NCBI RefSeq assembly: GCF_000090795.2
Contig: NW_003546504.1
Span: forward strand, 50,068-114,067
Origin: Amphimedon queenslandica
Lineage: Eukaryota > Porifera > Demospongiae > Haplosclerida > Niphatidae
Direction: 5' to 3'
Length of the DNA: 64,000 bases
Position 1 is the stretch's first letter, and each line of letters begins with the position of its first letter. A model generated the notes under the pieces. The model made no database searches, was not told where the DNA came from, and saw only the letters and a program-made list of their open reading frames with translations. Made by a program: the position numbers and the translations under genes. Below are positions 11,244 through 24,100 of the stretch, piece after piece.

Positions 11244-14200
11244 CTATCTCCTTAGTGTAGACACATCATGTACAGCTTCCATGAAATTTTCTATTGCTTC
11301 TTCGTTAATAGGGTTATACCAATGTCCTCCTACTTTAAAGTGTGACCCAACAATAACACCAGAAGAGGTGACACTCAGCTCCTTTATATTCTTTAGGGTG
11401 ACACCTGATCCCACAATGATTGGCAAATCACTGATTACTTCTCGTACTTCTTGTACTGAAATTGGTGAGGGTGGTTGACCTGTGCTAGAGCCTGTAATGA
11501 TTAGTCCATCACTTTTAAAGAATTGTGCAGCTTTTGCTGTTTCGCCAAGTGAAACATCAGAGGTGATTGAGTGAGAACTACAATAAAGAGACACATTAAA
11601 GCAAATAGTGATTCAATTTGTAAACTAAAATGAATCACTATTTTGCCAAATATAAATCCAAAGCTTGATGCTCACTTGTAATGGCAGAAAATATAACATA
11701 TACTGTGGTTAAACACTGGCTTACGCAAAGGCTCTACATCAGGGTTTTTGTCAATAAGTTTGTTTTTTAATCATTACTATTACCATTACTTCACAAAAAT
11801 CTTCATTACATTACCATTACCATTACAATTTATAAGTTATACCACCAATTATATTATCATTATTATTGAAACTACCTAAATTACCATTACCATTACTTTA
11901 GAAAGTGTACTACATTTGCATTACAATTAGCACAAAATTGCAAGAAACTGAAAGCTTGTGATTATAATAGTAATTTTATTTTAAGCTTTAAAAACTTAAT
12001 GTTAATATACATGTAGAGTTGACTTTAAAAGGAGTTTTTCAAATTTTTTTGGTATTAAAAGAGCACATGCTAACTGTCACACTCTAGTTAGCAAGTTAAC
12101 ACTAAGACATAACCAGTGACTGATAGCAAGATGCTCTTGCTGATAGTATAGTGATAACACACACCATCTTACTTAATCCATGCAATTACCTATTATCATT
12201 ACCAATACCTTATCTCTACTATTAATTACCATTTGCCATTACCAATAGAACAAAATTAGCCATTACAATTACCATTACCATTACAGCTAAAAAGTAATAT
12301 TACCTAATTAATTACCATTATAATTATCATTGCAACAACCCTGCTCTACATGCACACTGCACAGTACTGATATTAGTCAAAGTTAATGTATACGCGTGTA
12401 TGTCTGAAGTACATACACATTGTACTTTAGTAGTATAATAATAGCCTAATAGAATGTAAACTTATATCTGAGCAGTACAATACATACTGTAAACATGCAT
12501 CTTAACTTTAACCAACTCCCTAAATTTTTCAAATACAGATATAATGGTAAATAATAAAAGAATGTACATGTCATACTTGGTTACATGTCAAAGACAAACA
12601 CAACAAACACTAACAACCTGTGTTTTTTCTTAATATCTGTCCACACCATAATGTCTTCAGCACCAATATTTCTTCTATAGCGCAACAATTCACCAGCACA
12701 TGACTCCATTAATCCTTCATCGGCCACATGTGCAAAAACATAACCCTCTACTCTAATAAACTGGGCCCCAGTTGAATGAGCTACAGCTAAAGACTCTTTA
12801 TGGGCACCTAATGAATAAAAAGCAAGGAATAAAGCAAAAGCTAAACAAAGTGTCATATTAATTATCAGCTTTAACAATATAATAATAGCTCAATAGTGAA
12901 TAGGGTACATGTACATGTACATGTAAATACACTATAGTACAGAAAAATAAAATTCAATAGAACTCTTTCAGTGTAATAACAGTGAAATCAAAAAGTACAC
13001 GCCTAATAAATACTGAATTTATATCAACAATAGCAACAGTCATCAAAATAACAACAAAGCATGTACGACAATGTAAGCATAAAAAGGCATCAATAAGAGA
13101 AAGGAACATTTGGCTATACATACATGTACATTACATGTATAGACAGGTGCATGAAATACAGGTGACAGGTGAGCACATCTAATCAATACATGTACTGTAC
13201 ATCACGAGGAATACTGAGGCATATCACAACATACAGTACAGTGGGACATACTGGCAAGGAACTAAATTTGGGAAGTTGGTAAATTTCAGAAAGATGCCAA
13301 ATTTAAACTCATTATTGATTTCTTGCCAATACCATGTGATCAAAGCTGATTAAATCACAAGCAAGGTAGCAAATTAATCTACATGTATTTCAACAAAATC
13401 ATATTTTTACCACAAATAACCACAAAGGCATGATTAGGAAGAGTATAATGTATCTTTCAAAGGAGCACATAAACAGATTACGGAAATAACATAGTACAAT
13501 CTCACAATAATCATACTGCTTCCTATATACCTTGTCAACAAGGGGCAAATACATGTACATGTACATGTAAAATTGGCAGAAAAGTATGATTATGTGACAA
13601 CATTTATATTAATCTGAAAATATCTGTATTCCTAACCAGCAAACATATGTAGTTAATTTTACCCACCACCACCATGTTACACAGTGCATGCATACCACAA
13701 AAAAAGGTACAGAAAAATCCTGTCGTACCCCTTACAAGCCCAGCTCATATAGTAACTTGTAAGGGACATAATACATGTAACATTGGCAGTGAACCTGACA
13801 ATATTTGTATTCCTAATGGCAAGTCAAAAGAATCTCGAATTTCACTTGCTACACGAGTCATTGCTGCAACTATTTCTGGACCAACCTTTCCTTTCATGTA
13901 TGGTACATCATGCATATTCTCTATAATAAGACCGTCCTACATAAAAGGATATTACAAATTAATGTTATAATAATAGCAGCCTTAATATACTAAGAATTTA
14001 ATTTTATTGAGTTTCAGCTAATAGATCAGGTAGTTTAAGTAATTCAATTGATTTTTCTTATGCCCATGTGAATTATGCAACTAGTATACTCATCTTGATT
14101 TCAGACAATCAATTAAACCTAATCCCTACGGCATACCCATAAAATGCAGTAATGCACATACATGTACAGATAGCTTCTCACTATTCTCTTCCTTCAAAGC

Positions 14201-14526
14201 TATTCTAGCTTCCTTGTCACTAGTAAATGACAACCACCCATAAAAAATTACACATATTTTAATCTGAAAAATTATTCTTCTGGAGCTGAGCAAAATCAAT
14301 AATTACAATTACCAATCCATATTTATTGTAAATTCTTCCTTCTTGGCAAGCTTGAAAAGCTATCTCCTTTAATTTTTGACCATCATACCCAGGTGTTCCT
14401 AATAATAGCACATAAACACTGTTTACAAAAATAATTCATACCAGGTAAAGGTGAAAGATGTATCATTCCTATCACGACAGGCCTTTTACTAAACATACTG
14501 CCAAACAGTCTTCCAAAGGCCTCCAT
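11244..14526 (-). CDS. BtpA/SgcQ-family TIM-barrel-like protein (C. elegans F13E9.13 type)
   Basis: Five coding exons on the minus strand: 14526-14442, 14398-14313, 13936-13795, 12807-12618 and 11577-11244. Total 837 nt (278 aa), all phases consistent. Start MEAFGRLFGSMFSKRPVVIGMIHLSPLPGTPGYDG is followed by GLDGLIIENMHDVPYMKG, LGIQILSGAHKESLAVA, FIRVEGYVFAHVADEGLM, DIMVWTDIKKKHSSH, FFKSDGLIITGSSTG, LPIIVGSGVTLKNIKEL and a C-terminal GSHFKVGGHWYNP. These are the conserved blocks of the BtpA family, which has about this length in bacteria and animals. In cyanobacteria BtpA affects photosystem I accumulation; the reaction in animals is not known to me. Five exons and sponge-type ATGTAC repeats in its introns show it is resident, not contamination. 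It is head-to-head with eIF2 beta (257 bp). Confidence 0.9.
11750..12340. repeat. Degenerate (ATTACC)n-type simple repeat
   Basis: Inside the last intron of the BtpA-like gene (11578-12617) the motif ATTACC/CATTACCATTAC recurs in clusters near 11770-11900 and 12185-12330, separated by unrelated AT-rich sequence. The dispersed pattern suggests an old satellite-like expansion, split or decayed. Confidence 0.55.
12903..12926. repeat. (ATGTAC)n array
   Basis: Short perfect run of the self-complementary hexamer in the intron between BtpA-like exons 3 and 4. The same array recurs in introns across the window. Confidence 0.7.
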
Positions 14527-14783
14527 TTCAGTTTTTACACATGTAAACTTAAGATAATACCCCTATCACAAAGCTAAAGAATTATTTTTTTCAATGTAAT
14601 GTCCTCTTATGAAAAGTCCTTGTGATTTGTGGGAGGTCACATCACTCACATGCGATATGCAGAGGCGGGACAGCACTGCCCATTCTGTTCTTTAATTAGA
14701 ATGGTACCTCGTGCATGTGAATCGTTTTGGCTGACGCAATATCACCATTTTTCAGCATTTTGACCATAATCCACCTTGTATAG

Positions 14784-17700
14784 ATGGCTGCTCCTGAAGA
14801 AACTGAAAGTCTTGAGCAAGTAATTTTTCCCACGTTACTTTCAGTCTTTATTTTTCTCACTCCCCTTCTCTGTTAGTTGAGTTTGGAGCTTAAGAGCAAG
14901 AAAAAGAAGAAAAAGAAAGTTGATATCACTAGTCTTGAATCTGATTTAGCTGGCCTAGCGGCTATTCAACCACAGAATGCGACTGGGCATGATGGTTTGC
15001 CTGCCACTGATAATAGTGACAGTGCTCCATTATCATCATCTGGTGTAACTTCAAAAGTAATTTTAAAGTGAAATAGTCTACAGTAGGCAACTTTTTGTGG
15101 TCTGTGCCTTTGTTCTGTATTTCTTAACACGTGCACCAAATGCCTTGGTCCTCATAAATGAAACAACCGGTAAAATGTAGGAGTAAAGGTACACCTGTAC
15201 TTTCAACAAAGTTGCCTGTTGTACATGGTTTTATATGTACATGTGACTTGATTCTTGAATATTACATTTCTATTTTTTGCTATAGGAGCCTATGAAAGAC
15301 CTGGTAAATGAAACAGGTTGGTGAGTTAATGTAGTATTGATGATAGTGATTATTAGCTTGTAGTTGTAGCTTTAAAAATTAACCGCCATGGCCTATAGTA
15401 TTTGTGACTATGTGCAAACAAGAGGTAAATGTAACATGATACCACTCATTTATGGACACTTAGGAGGATGGTGTTGAAAATTTGTAACTAAAATTCCCAT
15501 GTTATTAAATCCATAATGCTGTTGTTATTTTATGACAGTGGGGTCAGTTACATTTTGTCTTTCTTACATGTGTTTATGTTAATTTTCATGCACTTTTTGG
15601 AGTTGAGGTCCAAGCTTTGCAGAAAGTTTTTATCTCACTTTTGTGCATAAAAACTTGTTATTTGTTAATTGTTATTGATTTATCTATTTGCAGCAGCAAA
15701 CTTGTGATTGCCACACATACATGTACATGTGTATCCTTATTTTTGTTGATTTAATTATCACATGGACTCTGAGGTATATGTGTATCCTATATTTGTTTAT
15801 TTTAGACTTAGATCTCTACTTAAGTACAAGCAAGAAAAAGAAAAAGAAAGCTCCTAAAATTAATGTAAACTATACTTGTACATCATAGTGTACTAATTAC
15901 TTATACTATAAATTATACATGTATACCTCTATGTTGCTGATGGCTTGGTTGCAGATATGTTTATTGTCGCTGGCATCATGTGTGTGTGTGTTGTGTCATG
16001 CCATTACAACTGTAATGAGTTGCATGCAATTCTTTTCTACTGCATTTTATTATTTATGGCAATTTTTATTTCTCATTTACAAGACTTTTATTGCTGTCAT
16101 TTAGGAATTAGTAGCTGTTGAAAGTATAGATCAACCTTTGCAAGTCTCAGAACCTCCAGCTCTCTCTGCTTCTGCAGTAGTTGCTCCCAAACCATCAGAA
16201 ACATCACCAGTGTCTTATGATTATTCATTACCATTGAAAAAAAGGAAAAGGAAAGCTGTAAGCATAATAGTATTACTTGTTTCATCATTAGTGTGTGATA
16301 CCTTATAGTGGGTAATTTTCGACTGGTGCTTATTTTTGTCTGTTTCATTGCTATTAATTCTGAACGAAAATTAATTCTGATGAAAATTAATTCTGATGAA
16401 AATTAATTCTGAAGATAGGCATGACCATAATAAATTATTAATAACATGATAACAAGCATGGATGGCCTTGAAAACAGTGTTCACCTTCTAAAGAATCTCT
16501 TCCAGACCCTACAGGACCAGGGAACCTCTTTCTAATGCTGTCAGTCCATGCAGATGCTAATGAAGACATCAGATCAATTATTTTTGTCTAGTCGAAAATA
16601 AAACCAAATTTTTATTCTAAAGTCATTTCTGGTTTTAGTTGAAATTTTCAACAACCGAAAATTACTCGCTATACGGTACATGTACTTACAGATACATGTA
16701 CGCGTATGCTTTATACATTGTATTGTAGGATATCACATTTGAAGGATATCATGAGGTATTAGCTGAAGAAGGTGTTGAAGTTGTGAAAGATGATGCAATG
16801 GATGGAGATGATGACATTGATTTGATGGACACATCCTCTTGGGCTGGCTCAGATCGTGATTATACCTATGACGAGGTAAGTGAAATACATTTATGTGTAA
16901 GAATTAATAAATGTGTACATGTACAGTGTAGATATAAAAATAATACATTTATGTGTGTGTGGCTAATTGGCTACATTGAAGTTTTCAGTTAGCAAAATGT
17001 GACACTGTACTGATTATGCTCCTTTATTATTACAGCATGATAAAATTTATAAAGAAATTACCTTTCTTTCCTTTTCTTCAGCTACTAGAGAGGGTATTCA
17101 ATATCATGCGTCAAAAGAATCCCAGTATGGTAGATAGGAAGACCAAATTAGTGATGAAGCCACCACAAGTGATGAGGGTGGGAGCTAAGAGAACGTCCTT
17201 TGCTAATTTTCCTGAAATTTGTAAATTGTTAGTCATTTTCATTGCTAGTTTTTGTGTACATGTGTATAATTATGATTCATGAAGATGTACATGCACACAC
17301 GTTTGTGTACATGTACATGTATATCCCCTTCACATTCCCTCCTATGCTGTAGATTGCATAGGCAACCTAAACATTTACTGGCTTTCCTGCTAGCAGAGTT
17401 AGGAACAAATGGTTCAATTGATGGTAATAATCAGCTCATTATTAAAGGACGGTTTCAACAGAAACAAATTGAGACTGTACTACGACGCTACATAAGTGAG
17501 TGCCAAATGAATTAAACTCAGACAGTGAAATTCGCATGCAGTTATTGTGTTAAAAAAGATTATTGTGAGTATAAATTGTTGTACCTTTTTAGTCTATTTG
17601 TGTTTACAACTATTGGCAATGCTGATCCTAAAAGCTACCATCTCTTCCATATATGATATGTTTCTTTAATTTTAGAGGAATATGTAACATGTCATACATG

Positions 17701-17845
17701 TCGATCACCTGATACTAGCCTTCAAAGAGAGAACCGATTATTCTTTCTGCAGTGTGGCACTTGTGGCAGTCGCTGTACAGTTGAAAATGTTAAGTCAGGA
17801 TTTCAGGCTGTAACCAATAGAAGAGCAATAAGACAACAGCAATGA
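14784..17845 (+). CDS. EIF2S2: Translation initiation factor eIF2 subunit beta
   Basis: Nine coding exons: 14784-14819, 14877-15056, 15286-15316, 15806-15864, 16105-16257, 16729-16875, 17082-17227, 17353-17495 and 17676-17845. Total 1065 nt (354 aa), phases closing throughout. The N-terminal half has three lysine boxes (KSKKKKKKK in exon 2, [10 protein letters not shown] in exon 4, KKRKRKA in exon 5); in the family these bind eIF5 and eIF2B epsilon. Then [28 protein letters not shown] opens the conserved core, with [44 protein letters not shown] and [20 protein letters not shown]. The C-terminal zinc ribbon is CHTC...CGTCGSRC, with all four cysteines present. The protein is part of the eIF2-GTP-Met-tRNAi ternary complex. 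A possible poly(A) signal AATAAA lies at 17953-17958, 108 nt past the stop. Junctophilin starts only 297 bp downstream on the same strand. Confidence 0.96.
16301..16676. repeat. TA-flanked MITE, CCGTATAGC family, in eIF2 beta intron 5
   Basis: Left end reads TA-CCTTATAGTGGGTAATTTTCG and the right end CGAAAATTACTCGCTATACGG-TA, i.e. terminal inverted repeats flanked by TA. It contains a tandem AATTAATTCTGATGAA stretch near 16358-16412. No coding capacity. Confidence 0.6.
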
Positions 17846-17952
17846 TTCATTGTTATTGTAATTTTATTTATTATTACTTACATGTACATCAGTACATGTA
17901 CTATTGAGTTACTCTTTCCTCCCTTATTCTCGTCTTTTTTCATTATTGTTAA

Positions 17953-17958
17953 AATAAA
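17953..17958 (+). terminator. Candidate eIF2 beta polyadenylation signal
   Basis: Canonical AATAAA 108 nt after the eIF2 beta stop codon and before the junctophilin start. Confidence 0.45.
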
Positions 17959-18142
17959 AGTGGTTTTTATCTTCATAACAGTTTGTTTAACATTATCAAT
18001 AATAAGAACTACTAAGAGATCCTATGAATTTTACCTTAGTCTGTTGTGTAAAGGCGTGGTTAGCACGTGATTTATTATGATTATGTGTAATTAGCCAGTT
18101 GTCCTCGCCTCCTCTTCGACCTTTTAGTTCATTATTTGAAGA

Positions 18143-21100
18143 ATGAGCGAGGAGGAAGATAAGAGGCCTACTCGTGGCCTCTTTGATTTCTCAGATGGAG
18201 GACGTTATCAAGGAGAGTGGTTCTGTGGTGGGGCTCATGGTTATGGCGTCTGTAGCTTGCCTGGTGATGGTGGTTCCTCGTTTGAAGGCTATTGGGAAGA
18301 AGGGAGCCAAAAGAGTGGTGTATTTACTTGGTCCAGTGGGCATAAGTACATAGGAACATGGCAAGATGGCATGAGGCATGGACTGGGAAAAGAGGTGAGT
18401 AGAGTTGATACATGTACTATACATGTACATGTTCTTGTTTGTAACTAACAATCTGTATCGGTTCCTGTGGGCTTATCGTCGGGTCATGCTTGTGTAGGGA
18501 TGTATGGGACAGGTAATTTGAATTTGACTACCAATGTGTCATTACATACAGCAAAGGTCTTAGCACTGTTGGTATCTTGGTCGATAGTATTTGGCTGTAC
18601 ATCACAATCTGTGAATTTTTGTGCCCATAAGTAAAATAATTAGGCAGTGACTACAGAACCGTAAATGGTTTCCGTTGCGAAGTGCTTAAAGAGCCGGCAT
18701 CCCGTTTTTCTCCGTAAAATAACCTTGTGCGCATGTGCATTGATGCAAATTGGAACTTAGTTTTTATCATGGATTCCTGAACTAGAGGACGCTCTAGAAT
18801 AATTAAAAAAAAACTAAACCATAAACCCGACCTTGGGGACTCCTAACATAACTATGGGACTCCTAAAGTGACTAAGGACGCTCTAAAAAAAAACCGCCAC
18901 CCTAACCCCTAAACCCTAAAAACAATAGCTAACTAGGGGACTCCTAACATAACTAGGGGACATGCTAACTAGGGGACTCCTAAACTAGTGGAAAAGGTAA
19001 AAATGAAATTGTATATAAGTAGATAAATGAGATTCGAACCAGCACCGCCCTACGTCCAAATGCAGCATTCAGCTCCCTGTAGCTTGCCCGCTGTGCCACC
19101 ACGATCCCACTGCCAAAATCCACCTTGTTGTCATAATTATACTGATTGCTCCTATATAGGAGGCCAGGCCCCTTACCGGCTCTATAAGCCGTTGTTAAAG
19201 GAAACCGTTTACGGCGCAGGAGGCACTGCCAAATAATTATTATATCCATACTGTATGCATGTACATGTATGTGGTGGTTTTAGTGGTAGTTAATTTTCCT
19301 TATTTTTCAATTTTTTGTGCTCACCATAAATCCAAAAAGTTTAAACCACATTCTATTGTCACAAATGATCCCTTTTCATTGTTTTAAGTGCTTGAAAATT
19401 TTGACGTGTGTGGTATAGTGCTTTCCAAAACTGTTTCTTCAGGATTTCAATCTATTGAGTTAAATATTGAGAAATTGGCACATCTACAAGTACATATGTG
19501 TATTACTATATTTTTACTTTGTAAAGATACATGTACATGTGCATTGCAGTTTTGCCTTGCCCTTTATGGGTAATTGTTTGTAATTCTTGTTCTAGACTTT
19601 AGTAGACTACCAGGCTACAAGTCTTGTTAAAATAGTAGTACAAGCAGTTAATCTACAAGTTATATCTACTCTAAGCAAGGCTTTCCTTATAATAGTAAAT
19701 ATTTTGAGGTGGAAACTGCATGAGATAAAAAGAAGCGTCTGAAATATATTGTTACCTTAGGTATGAGTTTCAAGCAATACTACATTTCTCATGCTTTCTG
19801 ATATTATGTACTATGTACATTTTATGAGTACAATTCACATGTACATGTACATTGTATTCTTGTCCACTTATTAGGTGCTTGTTTGATTTTGTAGGCATGA
19901 TTGACATTACATGTTAGTATAGAGTTATTTTGAATTGTTTATTTTTTCTCTTTAGCTTCGACCAGATGGCACAGAATATCTAGGTGACTTTAGTTCTAAT
20001 GTACGTGGTCCAAATGGTGTTCTTAAATTGTCAAATGGTGCTTTATATCAAGGCACTTGGTCTGATGGACTACAGGATGGGATTGGTGTAGAGATTTATG
20101 CTGATAAAGGTAGTTTATGTTAATGGACTCTAATACATACACAATGTATTCTTGTCATTATTATGTGGCACTGTGTCATAATGTATCTGGTAATTGTCCA
20201 ACTTGTACAGGTTCGTGTGTGATACACTGGTTGTTTTTGTAACTACATGTACATGTACATATAATTGTGACTTTAATTGACAAGAGGCACCATGGACTAC
20301 TGAATTCATCATTATAATGAAAATAAATCAAGTTTTATATTTTCTTCGAAAAGCATTGTTTGCAAAGTTTGTTTTTCAATGGAGCACAGGAAGTTAAATT
20401 TTTCCGCTATTAAAACAAATTTTATTATCCACCATAAGGTACCTTTTGTCAATTACTGTCACAATTATTAAAGAATGTATCTTACATGTACTGTATTTCC
20501 TTGAGTAAAATCTTTATTCTGCATTCCATATGGGGAGGCTACTATTTTAAGGCACACATTATTTGAGAGAGCGATTGATGCTAATGTGATTGGAAGAATT
20601 ACATGTGTATGCCTCTGCTTTTAATAGAGCTAAGCGTAGCTCACAAGTCTCAGTAACATTATGCATTTGTGGATCTACAGTTACATGTGCAGTGTACATT
20701 ATGTTATTTTCATAGTACATACATGTACATGTAACTGCATCTACATGTACATGTATGATATTATACCGTATGGCTAGAAAATTTCGAGGGCATAAATTTT
20801 CGTGTTTTAGTGAAAAGCTCTTAATTCTTTAATTTTGAGGGAGTTAAATTTCACGTTTTTGCACGTGCACTTGCATTAAGTCATTGATTTTCACATGCTG
20901 CGCATGCGCAGTGAGCATTTCCATGGTATTAATTTTTGTGGTTAAGAAGTTACCCACAAAATCCGCAAAATTAAATACCCCACGGAATTTTTTAGCCATA
21001 CAGTAAATAATCATTCTTTCTGATTAATGACATCATTGTTGATGCAGGATGGATATTCTGTACTCTACATAGTCCACTTTGTAGAGTGCAGTAAGTTCAG

Positions 21101-24100
21101 TAACTATATTTCCTATGAATGTACACATGCACTACTGCTTTAAATGAAGTGTGAGGCAAGAGTAGCTAGTAGCTGAAGGAGTCTTGTTATTTACAACGTA
21201 GTTTTGTTTTATTTAGACAGTTAATCATGACATTGTTTGAGTACAAGTTTATTCAGCGTATCATAAACTTAAACATTAGTTAAGAAGTGTACACACCCAC
21301 ACTATTAAGTGACTGTGCATATAGATGTACATTGTATGTAGCTAATCTTTTGTATTAATAATTTCTTCCCATACTTGTACACATTGTCTCATTCTTTCTC
21401 TTAGGTGTTTATAAAGGTCAGTATAAGAAGGGTCAGAGAAATGGTTATGGAACTCGTTCCTCATCAAATTATGAAGTTTATTCGAAATTGATGCAACCTA
21501 GAGAAAGTCAAACAACTGACATCATTGCATCATCAGTCGCTCCATCTTCCTCTCCAACAATTTCACATTCTTCGTCTTTCAGGGTCAGTAAAGGCAGTAA
21601 TCCTACACAACTACAAACAGGTCCTTCTGTGTCATCATTGAAGTATGTTGCAGAGCCAACAACTGACTCAGACACTCAAATTTATGAGGGACAATGGGAA
21701 AAAGATAAAAGGGAAGGACACGGGATTCTTAAAATACCTGGACGCTACTCTTATCTAGGACAGTGGAAAAACAATGGTCGATCTGGTTATGGTGTTGTCC
21801 TTCATGAAAATGGTCGAAAAGATGAAGGTCTCTGGGAAGAAGGAAAACTGGTCCTTCCTCTTAAGAGAAAAAGGCTGTCCTATAAGCACCATCAGTTAGA
21901 AACAAAAGTTAAAGCAGCACATACAGCTGCACTTCAAGCTGCTGATGTTGCTCGCACTAAGTCAATCTTAGCTGAGAGTCGTTCCTTAGGTGTTGTCAAA
22001 CGGTCTAATGCAGCATCAGTCAGTGCACAGAAAGCTGAAGAAGATGCAGCAAAAGCTAAAGAGGTCTCTCAATCACTGTCAGGTGACAGTGGAACTAAAG
22101 CAACAGGAAAGCTTCACTCCTCCTTCCCAACTCCAACTGATTTCAACCTGTCAAATAGAGATACATGTATTTCAACTCCAGCAGACAGTCTTCTCTCTGT
22201 GCCTGTTCTGTCATCTGCTTCAAGTTTTGAAGATATGGCTAGCCTTCAAGATCATGATGAAAATTTAAAACCAAATTTGTCATCATCTTCATGTTCAGGC
22301 TCAGATATTGAAGGAGAAGAAAAGGCTTCTATGTTTGACTGTGACACTGTGTCAGTTCAGAGTGATCCCTGTGGGGGCATTTCTATCAAGGTCAGTGAAG
22401 AAGAAGAAGAAGAATTTAAACCTGTTAGAGATCTTTCATCACGCAGTAAAAGAGCGTCGGTCCCTTCTTCTGCTAGAAGTAGACACAGCATTTCTTCTTA
22501 TGATGCCAATAAGTCAAAGTCCAAATCGTTTTTTAAGCAGCATAGACTGCTAGAAGAGGATGAAGGTGAAGAAAGAGAAGGGGAAGAAGCACAAATGGAA
22601 ACTGTTAGGAGAAGATTGAGTCACATGAATGCACCTAGAGTTGATCAAAGTACAGGTTAATAAAGAGAATGAATGACTAGAGCAATATTAAATTTATGAG
22701 CCTAGTGTACTCTTTTTTGCTTGTACTGTACATGTTATAAGTAAAATGTAGTTACAAATTTCAAATCGTTGATTTATTAGAGTTGTTTATTTTATATTTT
22801 GAATGGAGCCTGAGCATGGTCACCACTTGGTGTATTGGTTGTATGCATGTAGTTTTACCCGTAATATTGATAGTTGTCAAAAAAAATTGTCCTGCTTTGT
22901 TTTTAGAAAGGATTAAAGTAAAACACATGCATGTACAAAGTCAGGAGAGCATAAAGCAAACTTCAATTGTTTTGAAAGAAACTACTGTAGTATAATTTTA
23001 ATTCAGATCTAATTATGTATGATTGCTTCTCAAAATTGTGTGTATTGACTATATCCCAACTCAATGCTCCATTTTATTTTTAATGACTTACATGTACCTG
23101 TACCATCATTTGTTTTATAGGTGAAGTGACTAATTTGACAGATACGGATGACGAAACCCATGAAACAGGCAGGTTTGGAAAACCTGATCATTTAAGTAGA
23201 CAAGCAAGTCTTGCTGGATCATCTCAATTTCAACAGTCTCCCTTACAACAGTCACTGAACATGGATATGTTGGTAAGATAATTTGCTACCATTTTAAGTG
23301 CCAATGTAAAGATTTTGCTTGTCACACTTACATGTACATGTACATGTACATGTACATGTACATATGTGTACATGTACAAAGTCTTGCTTGCATAACATAC
23401 ATGTACATGTAGATATAAACTACTCTTTTTAAAGATGCATGTATATCTTATAGGTACATGTACTGCATTAGTTAGTACTGAGCCTGGAGTTACAATCAGT
23501 ATCACACTTTCTGGATTATTCTCCAACTAGATTTATCTTTTTGTGCTGCCATTTAACAGTTATTAGTATATACTGACTTTAGCTGGGTATATGCTTGAAT
23601 ATTGGACTGCTGGGCATGAATAAAAATTAGTATAGGCCACTCAAAAGTAATTTTCCTTCTGCTACTGATGCAATGGTAGTTTTATATTATACAGTTGATA
23701 CTTGTGATAATGAATATACATGAAATTAAGATTAATAATGAAATGGAAAAGTATAGATGGCCTATTAATTTTCATGTGCTTGTGATTTTATTTAATTATG
23801 GGGTTCTCACTTGGTCGATTTTAGTTGGCATAAAGTACACATAAGTACACAATAAAGTACACATGTACATAATTTTAACCATTTGTGCTGTGTGCCTACT
23901 CAAAGTGCATGACCATCTTTCACCCTTTGTTATAATATCACCTAAATCATTACTAGCAGAATTTGAAACATGATTAAGGTGTTTTGCTACATGCATGTAA
24001 ATTGACCTACAATCGTAAGGGCTTTACCCAGTCAATTAATTTTTTTCAATTTTATGTTGAATTTTTCCAACATACAGTATTATTTACAATCACTTTAATT

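Larger units (their letters stand above)
18637..19237. mobile_element. TIR element carrying telomere-like and tRNA-like sequence
   Basis: Located in junctophilin intron 1. The left arm (about 18637-18700: AATTAGGCAGTG, CCGTAAATGGTTTCC, TTAAAGAGCCGG) matches the reverse complement of the right arm (about 19165-19237: CCGGCTCTATAAG, GGAAACCGTTTACGG, CACTGCC-AAATAATT). Between the arms sit repeated ACTAGGGGACTCCTAAC units, CCCTAA telomere-like runs and a minus-strand tRNA-like segment. No ORF of note. The arms are imperfect, so the copy is probably old. Confidence 0.55.

Noticed and set aside
11086-11478. 130-codon plus-strand frame
   Set aside because: Antisense shadow of the last BtpA-like exon, whose protein is clearly conserved.
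11244-14526. BtpA-like gene as bacterial contamination or recent transfer
   Set aside because: Five exons with consistent phases and host-type repeats in the introns argue for an old resident gene.
19024-19110. Functional tRNA gene
   Set aside because: A and B boxes are present but D, T and acceptor stems do not pair, and it sits inside an inverted-repeat element.
23230-23526. Protein with HVHVHV repeats (minus strand)
   Set aside because: Pure translation of the (ATGTAC)n array. The same applies to MYMYMY frames near 58854-59060.
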